Of a DNA stretch of 41,879 nucleotides, positions 14,798 through 22,689 are shown piece after piece (the first letter of the stretch is position 1; every line of letters begins with the position of its first letter). A program made the translations under genes and the position numbers. The notes beneath the pieces are model-generated. The model was not told the origin of the DNA. It saw only the letters and a list, made by a program, of their open reading frames with translations, and did no database searches. Origin of the DNA: a virus; IMG/VR virus record IMGVR_UViG_3300043775_004953, positions 1 through 41,879 of that record; one strand, given 5' to 3'.

Positions 14798-14850
14798 ACC
14801 GAGGTTGCCTTTCGATTTTGGGGTGATTGAGAAATGTGGTTTGAGGCATT

Positions 14851-15183
14851 CCCGGACGTCCGGACGTTTAGGACGTGTTTCCCTATACGATCTACATACG
14901 GGGAAAAACACGTTCGTTTACCCTCCCAACAACTAACTCCTGACAAACGTCCGGAACGTCCGGAACGTCCTAAGCCACCAATGAAAATGCTGGGTAAAAA
15001 GTTAGGACGTTTGGAAATCATTACGTCCGGGAAATGTCCTAAACGTCCGGAAGTGGACACCGAGCTTCGCACGTGGAAGCAGCGAAATTGATTGAACGGC
15101 ACGACACTATTGGCGTTTGTGATATTGATCATGAAAACAGCTCCAATTCCCGGACGTTCCCGGACGTCTGGTTTTCAACGTCC
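14851..15183. repeat. Iteron-like cluster of AACGTCCGG/GGACGT repeats
   Basis: About a dozen copies of GGACGT or its complement ACGTCC lie within 333 bp: 14854, 14862, 14871, then three in tandem 9-bp steps at 14947, 14956 and 14965 (AACGTCCGG), then 15005, 15023, 15043, 15152, 15162 and 15178, plus a variant ATGTCC at 15034. Several share flanks such as TTAGGACGT/ACGTCCTAA. The cluster fills the gap after the primase-helicase gene and runs into its last codons. Direct plus inverted short repeats next to a replicative primase are typical of replication origins or repressor sites. I lean to an origin. Confidence 0.65.
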
Positions 15184-17798
15184 GGAAGTCCTAAGCGGTC
15201 ACTTTGGGCCGATTCAATGAAGACCTGATACTGGTTGTATTGGCCATTGAAGATCCGCTTGAATACTGCATACGAGCCATCATCTAGCTTAAATCGCTCA
15301 CCAACGAATCGACCAGCCAGTTTGCCCATGCGCGTGGTCTGTGAGCGCGGAGTGCCGTCGCCCAGTTCGGACTGCAGAACGAAGTTTTTGTTGGCGAGGT
15401 CTGTTAACTCAGATGACGACCAGATCCCCTGCGGGTGTTTCGCGAGCGTCGTGACCAGCTCCTCGAACTCGCGACGGGTCTCATCCATCTCGCTGGCGGC
15501 ATCGTCAGCATTAATCATGAAGTCTGGTTCTCCATTGGCTTCCAGAATTCCGCCGATGATGTTGCCCCAGCCTTTCTTGTTAAAACGCGTTTGCACCTTG
15601 GCTAGTGGCATTCCGCAGGCCTTCCATCGCTCGACCATATTTATCAGTTCGCCGAGCAACTGAAGGCGATGTGTTTGAACGTACCCCTCCGGATCGTCCA
15701 TCGAGAAGGATCGCTTCGTGGGATCGCCTTCGTGGTGCAGATTGATGGCCACGCAGCGAGTGATAAGGTCTCGACTTACATCAGGCGAGTTGGCAGTGAT
15801 GCAAAACAGATGCGAGTTCTCGGCGCGGATCTCTTGCGAAAAGCCCAGCAAACGAAAGGAAAGAATCGGGTCGGTGATGGATCTCTCGAGGCAGGCAGAA
15901 TCGATCTTGGGATTGCGACCGCGTGCCTTGGCGTTATCAATGATGATGGTGGTGACGCCATGACGAACAATTGTTCCGAGACGCTTTTCGAACTCTTCGT
16001 CGTTGGCGTTGTACGAGGCGGTTTCCACATGATGGCCATCGCGTAAGATTGCCAAGATTTGTGCGAGAACCGATTTACCAAGCTCGGGTTGATTACCGTT
16101 GAACAGTACGGCTGGCTTGGAACCGATAAATCGAGAGACAAGCAAACCCGTTAGCAAGATTCCAATGTAGTTAGTGCGATCCGTTGGTTTTCTCCAGCAG
16201 AAATCTCGAAGCAACGTATCGAGATGCTTGGTCCCTTCCACGGGTTCGATGTTTGGCCCCGCGTAATAGAAACCCGATTGGGTATCGAAGCCGGGGCTGA
16301 CCAGCCGCCAGTCCTCCGTGTAGATCGGATTGTGGCTAAACAGTCGAATTGCTGGCAGCCGTTCGCGCTGGCCCACGTTGTTGAGCCAAGTGTTCGCGTA
16401 AGATGTTGGCAGGGGTTTGTACTCACCACCATCTTCATTAACGAAGTAGAACTCGACGTGCTGATTGAGCAGTCCTGTCAATTCCGCCGATGAGAGAACA
16501 GGCGAAACTGATTGCTCTCGAACCACAACCAATTGTTCCATCCGGTTGAAACAAGAGCCTGTGGAAAGCAATCGTTCGGTGATCTGCCCCATGGTTGAAG
16601 CGACGGGGGTTGATCGCGAGTCGATCGTAATGGTGCGTCGTTCTTCGGGTTCATCTGTCTGCTGGCCGCCAGTGGGTGCAGCTACTGCAGCACTTTCCTG
16701 CGGCAAACGCTTCTGCAAGCGATCGCACAAAGTGGTGCGCACATCGTACTCACCACTTTCCCAAGTTAGGTCGAAATAGCGGCGACCTTGCTCTGCGAAC
16801 TTGCCGACGGATTGCAGCCGTGTCCAAACTTCATCCTTGGCGATTCCATTTCGAATTGCATAGCAGCAGACTGCGAAGTCCACCTCGGATCGAGATCCCT
16901 CCGGAGCAATCGTGCATGCAGCAATAAGCTCCGAAAGCTTGTCGGACTTACCAGCCGATAGCTTTCGGACGGCAGGCAACGGCATCGCCTCGATCTGTCG
17001 TTGACGCTTCGTGGCTTCACACGACTTGGCAAACTTTTGAAACGCTTCGATTGGATACCGCCGACTGCCATTGCATTCGACAAGCTCTGCTTTAACCGGC
17101 TCGCGACCATTACGTTGTTCCTTGCGATTCCATGTGCCCGGCAGTCGAAGCAAACGAGTGAGGTCAGTTGTGTGGTCGGCATGGATGGCGACCGCGATGC
17201 CTGTGAGCAGGTCTTGGGCCTGTAGAGCCTTGGGACTTGTCTTGGTCAAATGATGGCGTCGATCAACGTAAACACGATCTTTGCCATCAAGGATGTAGCG
17301 TCTCGTTTTCTTCCGTCCGTCGCTACCAACGGTCCATTCCGTTTCGACTGGAGGTGGATCGCCAACATCGTCGATCAGCAGTGGACGATCCAAACGCCAA
17401 TACAAATGCACGCCGTTACCGCTATTGACGATTGCCGTTGGTGAAGGCATCGATTGCGAGGTGCATCGTTCTAGCGATTGTTCGACTGTGCATCCATCGA
17501 GGTCGGCCCAGAGACATCGAACAGTACGAATCTGCCAAGCGAGGTCATACCGCCCTTTATTACCAAACCGCTGGCAGACGCCGAAAAACAAATTCGAGCG
17601 CTCAGACTCGGAGCTGGTCTCCAACCGAGCCAGCGTTTGCTCGAGTGTCGTCGCCTTGGCGGGCCGATAGCACACGTTGCCATAGTCAACGCGGCTACGT
17701 TTCCGCCCACCTTCCGTCCACGTTTCAACAGGACGAAAGAGGATAAGGTCCGACGGTTCGAATAAAGTCGTCAGTAAAGTGATCGCTGGGTGAATCAA
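15129..17798 (-). CDS. Bifunctional primase-helicase (AEP-type primase plus D5-like helicase)
   Basis: An 889-aa replication protein. The N-terminal archaeo-eukaryotic/RepB-like primase part shows LWADLDG (catalytic Asp pair, 99 and 101), SGNGVHLYW at 126-134 and LLRLPGTWNRK near 216-226. The C-terminal superfamily 3/D5-like helicase part has Walker A GNQPELGKS at 568-576, Walker B TTIIIDNAK at 616-624, and LFCITANS with a following arginine-containing segment. It would prime and unwind at the phage origin; the iteron-like cluster lies at its 3' end. The start is TTG, overlapping the previous stop as TTGA. The lack of a better ATG favours this. Confidence 0.92.
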   Translation of the reverse strand: MIHPAITLLTTLFEPSDLILFRPVETWTEGGRKRSRVDYGNVCYRPAKATTLEQTLARLETSSESERSNLFFGVCQRFGNKGRYDLAWQIRTVRCLWADLDGCTVEQSLERCTSQSMPSPTAIVNSGNGVHLYWRLDRPLLIDDVGDPPPVETEWTVGSDGRKKTRRYILDGKDRVYVDRRHHLTKTSPKALQAQDLLTGIAVAIHADHTTDLTRLLRLPGTWNRKEQRNGREPVKAELVECNGSRRYPIEAFQKFAKSCEATKRQRQIEAMPLPAVRKLSAGKSDKLSELIAACTIAPEGSRSEVDFAVCCYAIRNGIAKDEVWTRLQSVGKFAEQGRRYFDLTWESGEYDVRTTLCDRLQKRLPQESAAVAAPTGGQQTDEPEERRTITIDSRSTPVASTMGQITERLLSTGSCFNRMEQLVVVREQSVSPVLSSAELTGLLNQHVEFYFVNEDGGEYKPLPTSYANTWLNNVGQRERLPAIRLFSHNPIYTEDWRLVSPGFDTQSGFYYAGPNIEPVEGTKHLDTLLRDFCWRKPTDRTNYIGILLTGLLVSRFIGSKPAVLFNGNQPELGKSVLAQILAILRDGHHVETASYNANDEEFEKRLGTIVRHGVTTIIIDNAKARGRNPKIDSACLERSITDPILSFRLLGFSQEIRAENSHLFCITANSPDVSRDLITRCVAINLHHEGDPTKRSFSMDDPEGYVQTHRLQLLGELINMVERWKACGMPLAKVQTRFNKKGWGNIIGGILEANGEPDFMINADDAASEMDETRREFEELVTTLAKHPQGIWSSSELTDLANKNFVLQSELGDGTPRSQTTRMGKLAGRFVGERFKLDDGSYAVFKRIFNGQYNQYQVFIESAQSDRLGLPDVENQTSGNVRELELFS

Positions 17799-18064
17799 GC
17801 TGTGCCACCCCTATCAGATCGATCATCCTGAGGAAGGCGTACACCCATCGCCTTCAATACTCGTGATCCGTGATCAGTCTCACAGAACCGAACCACTGGC
17901 TCGGTGTCGTCTGCCAGCGATGCAAGCTGAGCCCACGTGACGCTTTTCCATTTGCGGCAGCGGTACGCGCGGACGGAGACGCCCGAATCATCAACGCGAA
18001 CAACGAGATTGAGATTTGGCAAATGCCGAACGATCGGGCGACTGAAACGGGTGAGTTGCGACAT
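17795..18064 (-). CDS. Small protein between RusA and primase, unknown
   Basis: An 89-aa basic protein with a predicted beta-rich core (LNLVVRVDDSGVSVRAYRCRKWKSVTWAQLASL) and a charged tail. It starts 2 bp after the RusA stop and overlaps the primase start by 4 bp, so it is translationally tied to the replication operon. No family recognised. Confidence 0.8.
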   Translation of the reverse strand: MSQLTRFSRPIVRHLPNLNLVVRVDDSGVSVRAYRCRKWKSVTWAQLASLADDTEPVVRFCETDHGSRVLKAMGVRLPQDDRSDRGGTA

Positions 18065-18066
18065 GG

Positions 18067-18450
18067 CTAAGCGAGCTCCATTGCAGGAGAAAGCGTCTGC
18101 GACGCCGCATCGCTGAGTTGAACCCTGATTGTGCCGCTCGGCTGCGATTCATGCTTGATCGAAAGCAACCAGATAACTTGCGAGTCATCCCAGAACGCGC
18201 CGGCATGCTGCAACGCATCGAGTACTGCTTTCTGAACATTGTCACAGTCGCGTCGACGATCATCTGGTGGAGTGATATCGATGCGAATGGCCAGCGGGCC
18301 CATAAGCGGCTTAATGCCAGAGGCGATCGCAATCCGCCGAACCTGATGACGATAGGATCGCGCATCCTTCGACAGCACAGGACGCCCCTGGTAATAGCTG
18401 AAGTAGTGATTTACTGATGGCGGGTAGGGGAGTGTGAGCTCGGTAACCAT
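18067..18450 (-). CDS. RusA-family Holliday junction resolvase
   Basis: A 127-aa protein of typical RusA length. It begins with LPYPPSVNHYF and carries the acidic catalytic cluster in DDRRRDCDNVQKAVLDAL, followed by AGAFWDDSQV. RusA enzymes are dimeric, metal-dependent resolvases that phages use to process recombination and replication intermediates. AAGGA lies 7 nt before the start. It sits in the replication/recombination operon with Sak4-like and nuclease genes. Confidence 0.93.
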   Translation of the reverse strand: MVTELTLPYPPSVNHYFSYYQGRPVLSKDARSYRHQVRRIAIASGIKPLMGPLAIRIDITPPDDRRRDCDNVQKAVLDALQHAGAFWDDSQVIWLLSIKHESQPSGTIRVQLSDAASQTLSPAMELA

Positions 18451-18469
18451 CCCTGCTTCCTTTTACTGA

Positions 18470-18536
18470 AATAGAAAAAGCCGGGACGGAGCGAATGGCC
18501 GGTTTGCACCAACTCAGTCGCTTTGCCCGTCCCAGC
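18470..18536 (-). terminator. Intra-operon hairpin with T-tract
   Basis: On the minus strand GCTGGGACGG pairs with CCGTCCCGGC (one G-U) across a long loop with internal pairing, followed by TTTTTCTATTT. It lies between the DUF669 and RusA genes, so it may attenuate transcription into the downstream replication genes rather than end it completely. Confidence 0.5.
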
Positions 18537-18566
18537 CGCACCCGTGCGAACTCAAGCGGCAAACGA

Positions 18567-19031
18567 TCAGAACGGCGTGTCCTCTGAAGATGGGGCTTCA
18601 CCGTTCGAAGTGGCCGCCAGCCGAATGCGTCGATTGAAGTAGACGTTGGTGTAATCACCGCGAGTCCGCTTCGTGACTTCCAAGGTCACATCGAGCAGTT
18701 CTTCGAGTCGCCCAGATAGCTCACTGAACTTGGAAAGTTCCAGGCCCAGCGTTTTGAGATCGCCCTTCACGTAAGGGAGCGAGGCTTGCGTGATGACCGA
18801 ATTCTTGAAGATGTGGCGGCCGGCTTGCGAGCCAGACATCACTTGCAAGTCGAACTTGATCATCGGGTCGCCCTTCTGACTTGATTCAAGCTTCACCGAC
18901 TCGATGCGCGCTTGATACTTACCATCGGGGACCTCGTCGTACTCCGGTGCTTCCGCTGTCGCGAACTCATCATCGAACGACGACAAATCGACGGACTGGT
19001 TGGTGGTTTCGTATTCTTCGTAATCGCTCAT
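18567..19031 (-). CDS. DUF669 protein, SSB-like
   Basis: A 154-aa protein matching the DUF669 phage family: VPDGKYQARIESVKLESSQKGDPMIKFDLQVMSG near the middle and VTLEVTKRTRGDYTNVYFNRRI toward the end. The family is regularly encoded beside Sak4/AAA recombinases and is thought to bind single-stranded DNA. The acidic tail ends SSEDTPF, resembling the C-terminal tip by which SSB recruits partners. Its ATGA overlaps the stop of the Sak4-like gene. Confidence 0.9.
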   Translation of the reverse strand: MSDYEEYETTNQSVDLSSFDDEFATAEAPEYDEVPDGKYQARIESVKLESSQKGDPMIKFDLQVMSGSQAGRHIFKNSVITQASLPYVKGDLKTLGLELSKFSELSGRLEELLDVTLEVTKRTRGDYTNVYFNRRIRLAATSNGEAPSSEDTPF

Positions 19032-19831
19032 TGCTTAACAGCCTTTCCTGCTGGGGTGCTGCCCGGAGTGGAAGTAGACGCAGCAGTGCCTTTGCCGGGC
19101 GTAGGGCTCTGTGCGGTTGAATTCAAAGCGGTGCCGCTGAATGCCGAATTGAAGGCGGCATAGTCGAGAGGCAGCATCTCGGGCAAGCGACCCGTGCGAT
19201 CGCCAGCCTCGTAAGTTGGATGAGGCTTGGTTCGGAGCACTCGATCGACAACGAGATTGCCAGCAGCATCTTTGCGAGAGACCGAATCTCCATAGAGGAT
19301 GATGTCGACCAGGCCCAACACGACGTTTCGAGCACGATCGGGCAAGCTCGGAGTGGTCTTGGTGTACTCGCCCGTTCTCGTTTCGATGGTCTTGTCGACT
19401 GCATGCGAAATGAGAATCAAGCCGTATGGCAGGCTGGCCAATCGAGTGAGCACACGATGCCATTCGTTCTTGACCAGAGCCCAGCCTTTACCATGGCCCA
19501 TGTCGCCTTCGTACTCGATGCCATGCTTGGCACAGACATAGTCCGAGCACATCTTGAAAGCGTTGTCGACCGTGTCGATCACGAGCGTCTTGAAGTTGTG
19601 ATCCCCTTTGGCAATTAGCTTGCAGGCTTCCAAGAACGCTTCCCACGAGTAGGTCGGCACCTTGAACACTTCCAAGTGATTGAGACCTGGTTCGCATTCA
19701 AAAAACATGGCCTCCGGGAACTGTGATGCGAACGAGCTCTTGCCGAGCTTTGGCACGCCGTAAAGTAAGATCGATTGCTTGGCCAAGTCCGTAGTCGGTT
19801 TGGTCTTGGCGGTTGGTAGAGTCATTGTCAT
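19028..19831 (-). CDS. Sak4-like RecA-fold ATPase (AAA_24)
   Basis: A 267-aa protein. Walker A is GVPKLGKSS at about residues 25-33, Walker B is TLVIDTVD, and a DMGHGKGWALVKNEW block follows, all typical of phage Sak4/AAA_24 proteins that promote single-strand annealing with the phage SSB. The C-terminal 35 residues are Ser/Thr/Pro/Gly-rich and likely disordered. The ATG at 19831 is used here; a TTG at 19837 is also possible, both downstream of AAAGGAAA. It is tightly linked to the DUF669 gene (4-bp overlap) and 20 bp after the nuclease gene. Confidence 0.9.
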   Translation of the reverse strand: MTMTLPTAKTKPTTDLAKQSILLYGVPKLGKSSFASQFPEAMFFECEPGLNHLEVFKVPTYSWEAFLEACKLIAKGDHNFKTLVIDTVDNAFKMCSDYVCAKHGIEYEGDMGHGKGWALVKNEWHRVLTRLASLPYGLILISHAVDKTIETRTGEYTKTTPSLPDRARNVVLGLVDIILYGDSVSRKDAAGNLVVDRVLRTKPHPTYEAGDRTGRLPEMLPLDYAAFNSAFSGTALNSTAQSPTPGKGTAASTSTPGSTPAGKAVKQ

Positions 19832-19851
19832 GAACAAGGTTTCCTTTCAAA

Positions 19852-20898
19852 TCAGAACTGAGGTGCTTCAGAATCAACACGAGATAGCTCTTCGTTAGGG
19901 AGAGCGATCTCGTACAGGTTGTCAGCGACGTTGGGATTGAATCCCGATTGGCAGTAAGCCAAGTACTCGCAAGGTCGTTGGTATGAGAAACAGTTCGATG
20001 TATTCAGCAGCCATTTGCCACGGCGACGGGCATCGAGGTACTGCTGGGTGATTTCCCAGACTTCGTCTTGCAACATGGCAAGTCGGTCTTCCGAGAGATA
20101 AATGAACTCGCGATGGAACGCCTCGGGACGTGAATACCATTCGGTGAGCCGAGCTTGGAACTCATCGTCGGTCTCGGGCATCTGCCGCTTGGCGGTTGAT
20201 TTGCCGCTCTTATTCTTGGCGGCGAGTTCCGCGTGGCGAACTTCGTACTCTTCCTGCGTCTCGCCTTTGCCTTGCTTAAGCCGACTCTTGAGAAGCACGT
20301 TGTAGATCACGCCGACGATCGGATAGCCAAGTTCCCGCAGGTAGTAGCAATACAATGCGATCTGCGTATCGGTCCACAACTTGTCGAGATAACTCGCATC
20401 AACGGTTGATGCCGTTTTATGCTCAAGCAGATACAAGCCATCGTGGCAACGAACGATGCCGTCGACCTTGCCGGCGATACGGAACGTCTGACTCTGCCGG
20501 CCAGTATCGGGATTGCGGATCTCGCCGACGAACTCCTTCTCAACTTCGACAACTTCGAAATCCTCAGTTGCGTAACGTTCGGCGTAGCCATGCATCATCG
20601 CGGTCGCCAAATGCCACTGAACCATGTGGTTCAGGTCGGAAACGCGATTCTCGAAGGCATCGTCAATGTATGCGAGCACCTCGCTAAGTCGCGACTCGGT
20701 ATCCCGTGACCGATACCAAAGCTCGATCGCCGTATGGATCACACTACCGAACGACAACGCCTCCGCACGCTCACGCGGCCGCAGGTTATCGAGATAACGA
20801 TTCTTGTACTTGCGAGGACAATTGCGAAACGTATTCAGCGCTGAATAGGTCAGCAGCGCCTTGTCGTTCGCTTCAGTTTGGGTAGTGACTTGTGACAT
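19852..20898 (-). CDS. PD-(D/E)XK exonuclease, Cas4/RecB-like
   Basis: A 348-aa protein. The N-terminal LLTYSALNTFRNCPRKYKNRYLDNLRP contains the first cysteine typical of iron-sulfur nucleases; FGSVIHTAIELWY, then VDGIVRCHDGLYLLEHKTAS give the nuclease core (Asp and E-x-K). NCFSYQRPCEYLAYCQSG near the C-terminus supplies the remaining cysteines. This matches phage AddB/Cas4-like exonucleases that make single-stranded tails for recombination. Together with Sak4, DUF669 and RusA it forms a recombination set. Confidence 0.92.
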   Translation of the reverse strand: MSQVTTQTEANDKALLTYSALNTFRNCPRKYKNRYLDNLRPRERAEALSFGSVIHTAIELWYRSRDTESRLSEVLAYIDDAFENRVSDLNHMVQWHLATAMMHGYAERYATEDFEVVEVEKEFVGEIRNPDTGRQSQTFRIAGKVDGIVRCHDGLYLLEHKTASTVDASYLDKLWTDTQIALYCYYLRELGYPIVGVIYNVLLKSRLKQGKGETQEEYEVRHAELAAKNKSGKSTAKRQMPETDDEFQARLTEWYSRPEAFHREFIYLSEDRLAMLQDEVWEITQQYLDARRRGKWLLNTSNCFSYQRPCEYLAYCQSGFNPNVADNLYEIALPNEELSRVDSEAPQF

Positions 20899-20948
20899 GG
20901 GTGCTTGGGGTTAACAGTCTTGAGGTGCTTTGTTGAGTAAATCGGTGC

Positions 20949-21173
20949 CTAGAAGAAGTTCATCTCGTAGGTGTCTTGTTCTTCGATCAGATTCCCGTTG
21001 AGGCGTTTTGCGCCTCGTTCGCGAGCCAGCTGTGCTTCACTCACTTTCAGCGACGCATTGATCTGCGAGCACTTCTTGCAAATGCGGTTAGCTGCACTCT
21101 TGGAACGAAACGTTTCGTTGCACTTCAGGCACTTCCGATCACCGGGTTCATGGGGTAAAGGTCGTGTTGACAT
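20949..21173 (-). CDS. Small zinc-finger protein
   Basis: A 74-aa basic protein with a four-cysteine zinc site, CLKC (about 15-18) and CKKC (about 32-35), in the stretch GDRKCLKCNETFRSKSAANRICKKCSQIN. This arrangement is common in small phage and planctomycete proteins of unknown role; nucleic-acid binding is likely. It is in line with the replication operon. Confidence 0.8.
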   Translation of the reverse strand: MSTRPLPHEPGDRKCLKCNETFRSKSAANRICKKCSQINASLKVSEAQLARERGAKRLNGNLIEEQDTYEMNFF

Positions 21174-21228
21174 CGCCTGCGGATCTTTCAGCGAGGAGGT
21201 CGAAGAGGGATGGGTGACAGGTTCTGAA

Positions 21229-21468
21229 TCAAACCGTGTCGACGGACTCGACCTCGAAGTTGCCTTCGCGATCGCTGGTCACCAGATAGTGCTGGTGCGA
21301 GATGTTTGCGACGAATCGGCTTTCACGAGGAAGCGCTTCGCGAATGGTCTGGCAGGATTCGTTGAATTCGTTAGAAGCGGCTTCGAAGCGTTCGACGGCT
21401 CGCAGGTATCGCTGCAAAGCGAGCGAGACGGTGACTCGTTGTTCGATATTCATGGTGGGTGCGCTCAT
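21229..21468 (-). CDS. Small protein, first gene of replication operon
   Basis: A 79-aa protein with a predicted helical N-terminal half (VTVSLALQRYLRAVERFEAASNEFNESCQTIREAL) and a beta-like end. AAGGA lies upstream of the start. About 50 bp upstream on the same strand is the two-block promoter-like motif at 21521-21560, so this may be the first gene of the operon running down to the recombination and replication genes. Function unknown. Confidence 0.75.
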   Translation of the reverse strand: MSAPTMNIEQRVTVSLALQRYLRAVERFEAASNEFNESCQTIREALPRESRFVANISHQHYLVTSDREGNFEVESVDTV

Positions 21469-21520
21469 TAAGTGATGTCCTTCTACTGCTGGTGACCTGT
21501 GTTGGCTGAAACTTGCTCTC

Positions 21521-21560
21521 TCTATCTGTTGGAATACCCGGTACCCGGGTGAGTTGACGG
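21521..21560 (-). promoter_or_regulatory. Two-block promoter-like motif, copy 2
   Basis: On the minus strand: CCGTCA, 18 nt, TATTCCAACAGATAGA. It starts immediately after the sigma-factor stop codon and points at the gene starting at 21468. Nearly identical to copy 1, including GGGTACCGGG in the spacer. Confidence 0.65.
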
Positions 21561-22157
21561 TTACGAATCCAGATATCTGTCAAATCCCGCTTCTTCAAAG
21601 AGCTTGCGGATCTGCAACATCCAGTCGTTGAGCGTGGTGCGAGGGATGCCGAGATCGCGAGAAATCTCGGTGATCGACTGGTTTTGACGGCGACGGAGAA
21701 TGTCTTGGTATTTCTCCGGTAGCTTCGATATGAACGTTGACAAATCCATGCGAAGGTCGTTGAGCTCTTCCTCGCCAAGGCGACGCTCACGTCCCAACCG
21801 TCGGTCTTGATCTTGGTGGTGTAAGGTCTGGGACATTTCGACCTGACCGCCGTCATCACCGCGGACGCTCTTGCTGAGACTGACGCGGCCGGCGGTCGCA
21901 CGCTTTGATACCGAGCGATCGCGAACCACGTTGGCCAGGTGACGTTGCACCACGGTGCAAACGTACGGGTAGAGATGGCCAACTGATGGGTCGTAGAGTC
22001 GAAGGCTCTTCGTCGCTCGGACGTAGACCTCCTGGACCAGATCACTACGATCCTGCTGGGTGAAGTCGGACTTGGCGATCAGCTTTCCAACTTGACGATT
22101 GATGACACTGCGAACGAAATTGTCATCGGCGAGATTGATAGAATGGTTGTCTGACAC
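21561..22157 (-). CDS. Phage-encoded sigma-70-family (ECF-like) RNA polymerase sigma factor
   Basis: A 198-aa protein from the GTG at 22157, which has AGGAGG 7 nt upstream (an earlier GTG at 22184 overlaps that site). Region 2 lies in SDLVQEVYVRATKSLRLYDPSVGHLYPYVCTVVQRHLANVVRD, and region 4 in LPEKYQDILRRRQNQSITEISRDLGIPRTTLNDWMLQIRKLF with a helix-turn-helix. The linker region is highly charged. It would direct host RNA polymerase to phage promoters. No anti-sigma gene is adjacent. The promoter-like motif copy 2 abuts its stop codon, making it a candidate reader of that motif class. Confidence 0.92.
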   Translation of the reverse strand: MSDNHSINLADDNFVRSVINRQVGKLIAKSDFTQQDRSDLVQEVYVRATKSLRLYDPSVGHLYPYVCTVVQRHLANVVRDRSVSKRATAGRVSLSKSVRGDDGGQVEMSQTLHHQDQDRRLGRERRLGEEELNDLRMDLSTFISKLPEKYQDILRRRQNQSITEISRDLGIPRTTLNDWMLQIRKLFEEAGFDRYLDS

Positions 22158-22280
22158 GGACGGACCTCCTGGTTGAGGCCCCACAGGCGACAGGTCCGAG
22201 AGTTAAAGCCTGTGAGGCCCGCCCGCTCGTTTGCGGGCTGTTTCCTGATGTGAATCAGACCTGTCGTCCGCTACTGGCGA

Positions 22281-22418
22281 AAATTCCCAAAACGGCCTGG
22301 GAAAGAAGAAAATTCCCATTCGTCGCCACAGGAAACCCTGGAATTTACGGGCTAAACGCAGTGAGAAATTTGATAAAATTCCAGTAGTAGGGTTTTGGGA
22401 AATTCCCAAAATTCCCAG
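22281..22418. promoter_or_regulatory. Operator-like cluster of AAATTCCCA repeats with 19-bp palindrome
   Basis: Between the divergent sigma gene and the gene at 22441 lie four direct AAATTCCCA copies (22281, 22310, 22400, 22409) and a perfect palindrome TTTTGGGAAATTCCCAAAA at 22393-22411. The palindrome centre is one base. The arrangement suits a dimeric repressor or activator controlling both divergent genes. The region is notably A/T-rich against its surroundings. Confidence 0.6.
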
Positions 22419-22440
22419 TAGAGAAGTGGGAGGCAACCGC

Positions 22441-22689
22441 GTGAAGTTCGGATTTCGCAAACCATCGCTGAAGAAAAGAATCGCGGCGCGCACGTCCGTA
22501 AAGAGAGCGATTCGCCATCGCCTGGGACTCAAAGCGCCAAGAGGCTGGGGATGGCTAACTAATCCCCGCAAGGCCGCCTACAACCGCGTGTACAACAGAA
22601 CGACTCGCGGTTGTTTAGTTCTGATTATGGCAGCCGGCGCAGCGACGATTTCACCATTCGTCTTGTTGACGATTTGGTTGATTCGCTGA
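22441..22689 (+). CDS. Small basic protein with C-terminal membrane segment
   Basis: An 82-aa protein from GTG at 22441, with GGGAGG 7 nt upstream. The N-terminal ~55 residues are basic (KPSLKKRIAARTSVKRAIRHRLGLKAPRGWGWLTNPRKAAYNRVYNRTT), a pattern I recognise from small conserved proteins on mobile elements with no known function. The last 25 residues (CLVLIMAAGAATISPFVLLTIWLIR) form one predicted membrane helix. Its 3' end overlaps the convergent gene by 39 bp. Confidence 0.8.
   Translation: MKFGFRKPSLKKRIAARTSVKRAIRHRLGLKAPRGWGWLTNPRKAAYNRVYNRTTRGCLVLIMAAGAATISPFVLLTIWLIR

Noticed and set aside
14851-15183. Repeat cluster as a CRISPR array
   Set aside because: The repeat unit is only 6-9 bp, the spacing is irregular, both orientations occur, and no cas genes are present apart from a phage-type Cas4-like nuclease.
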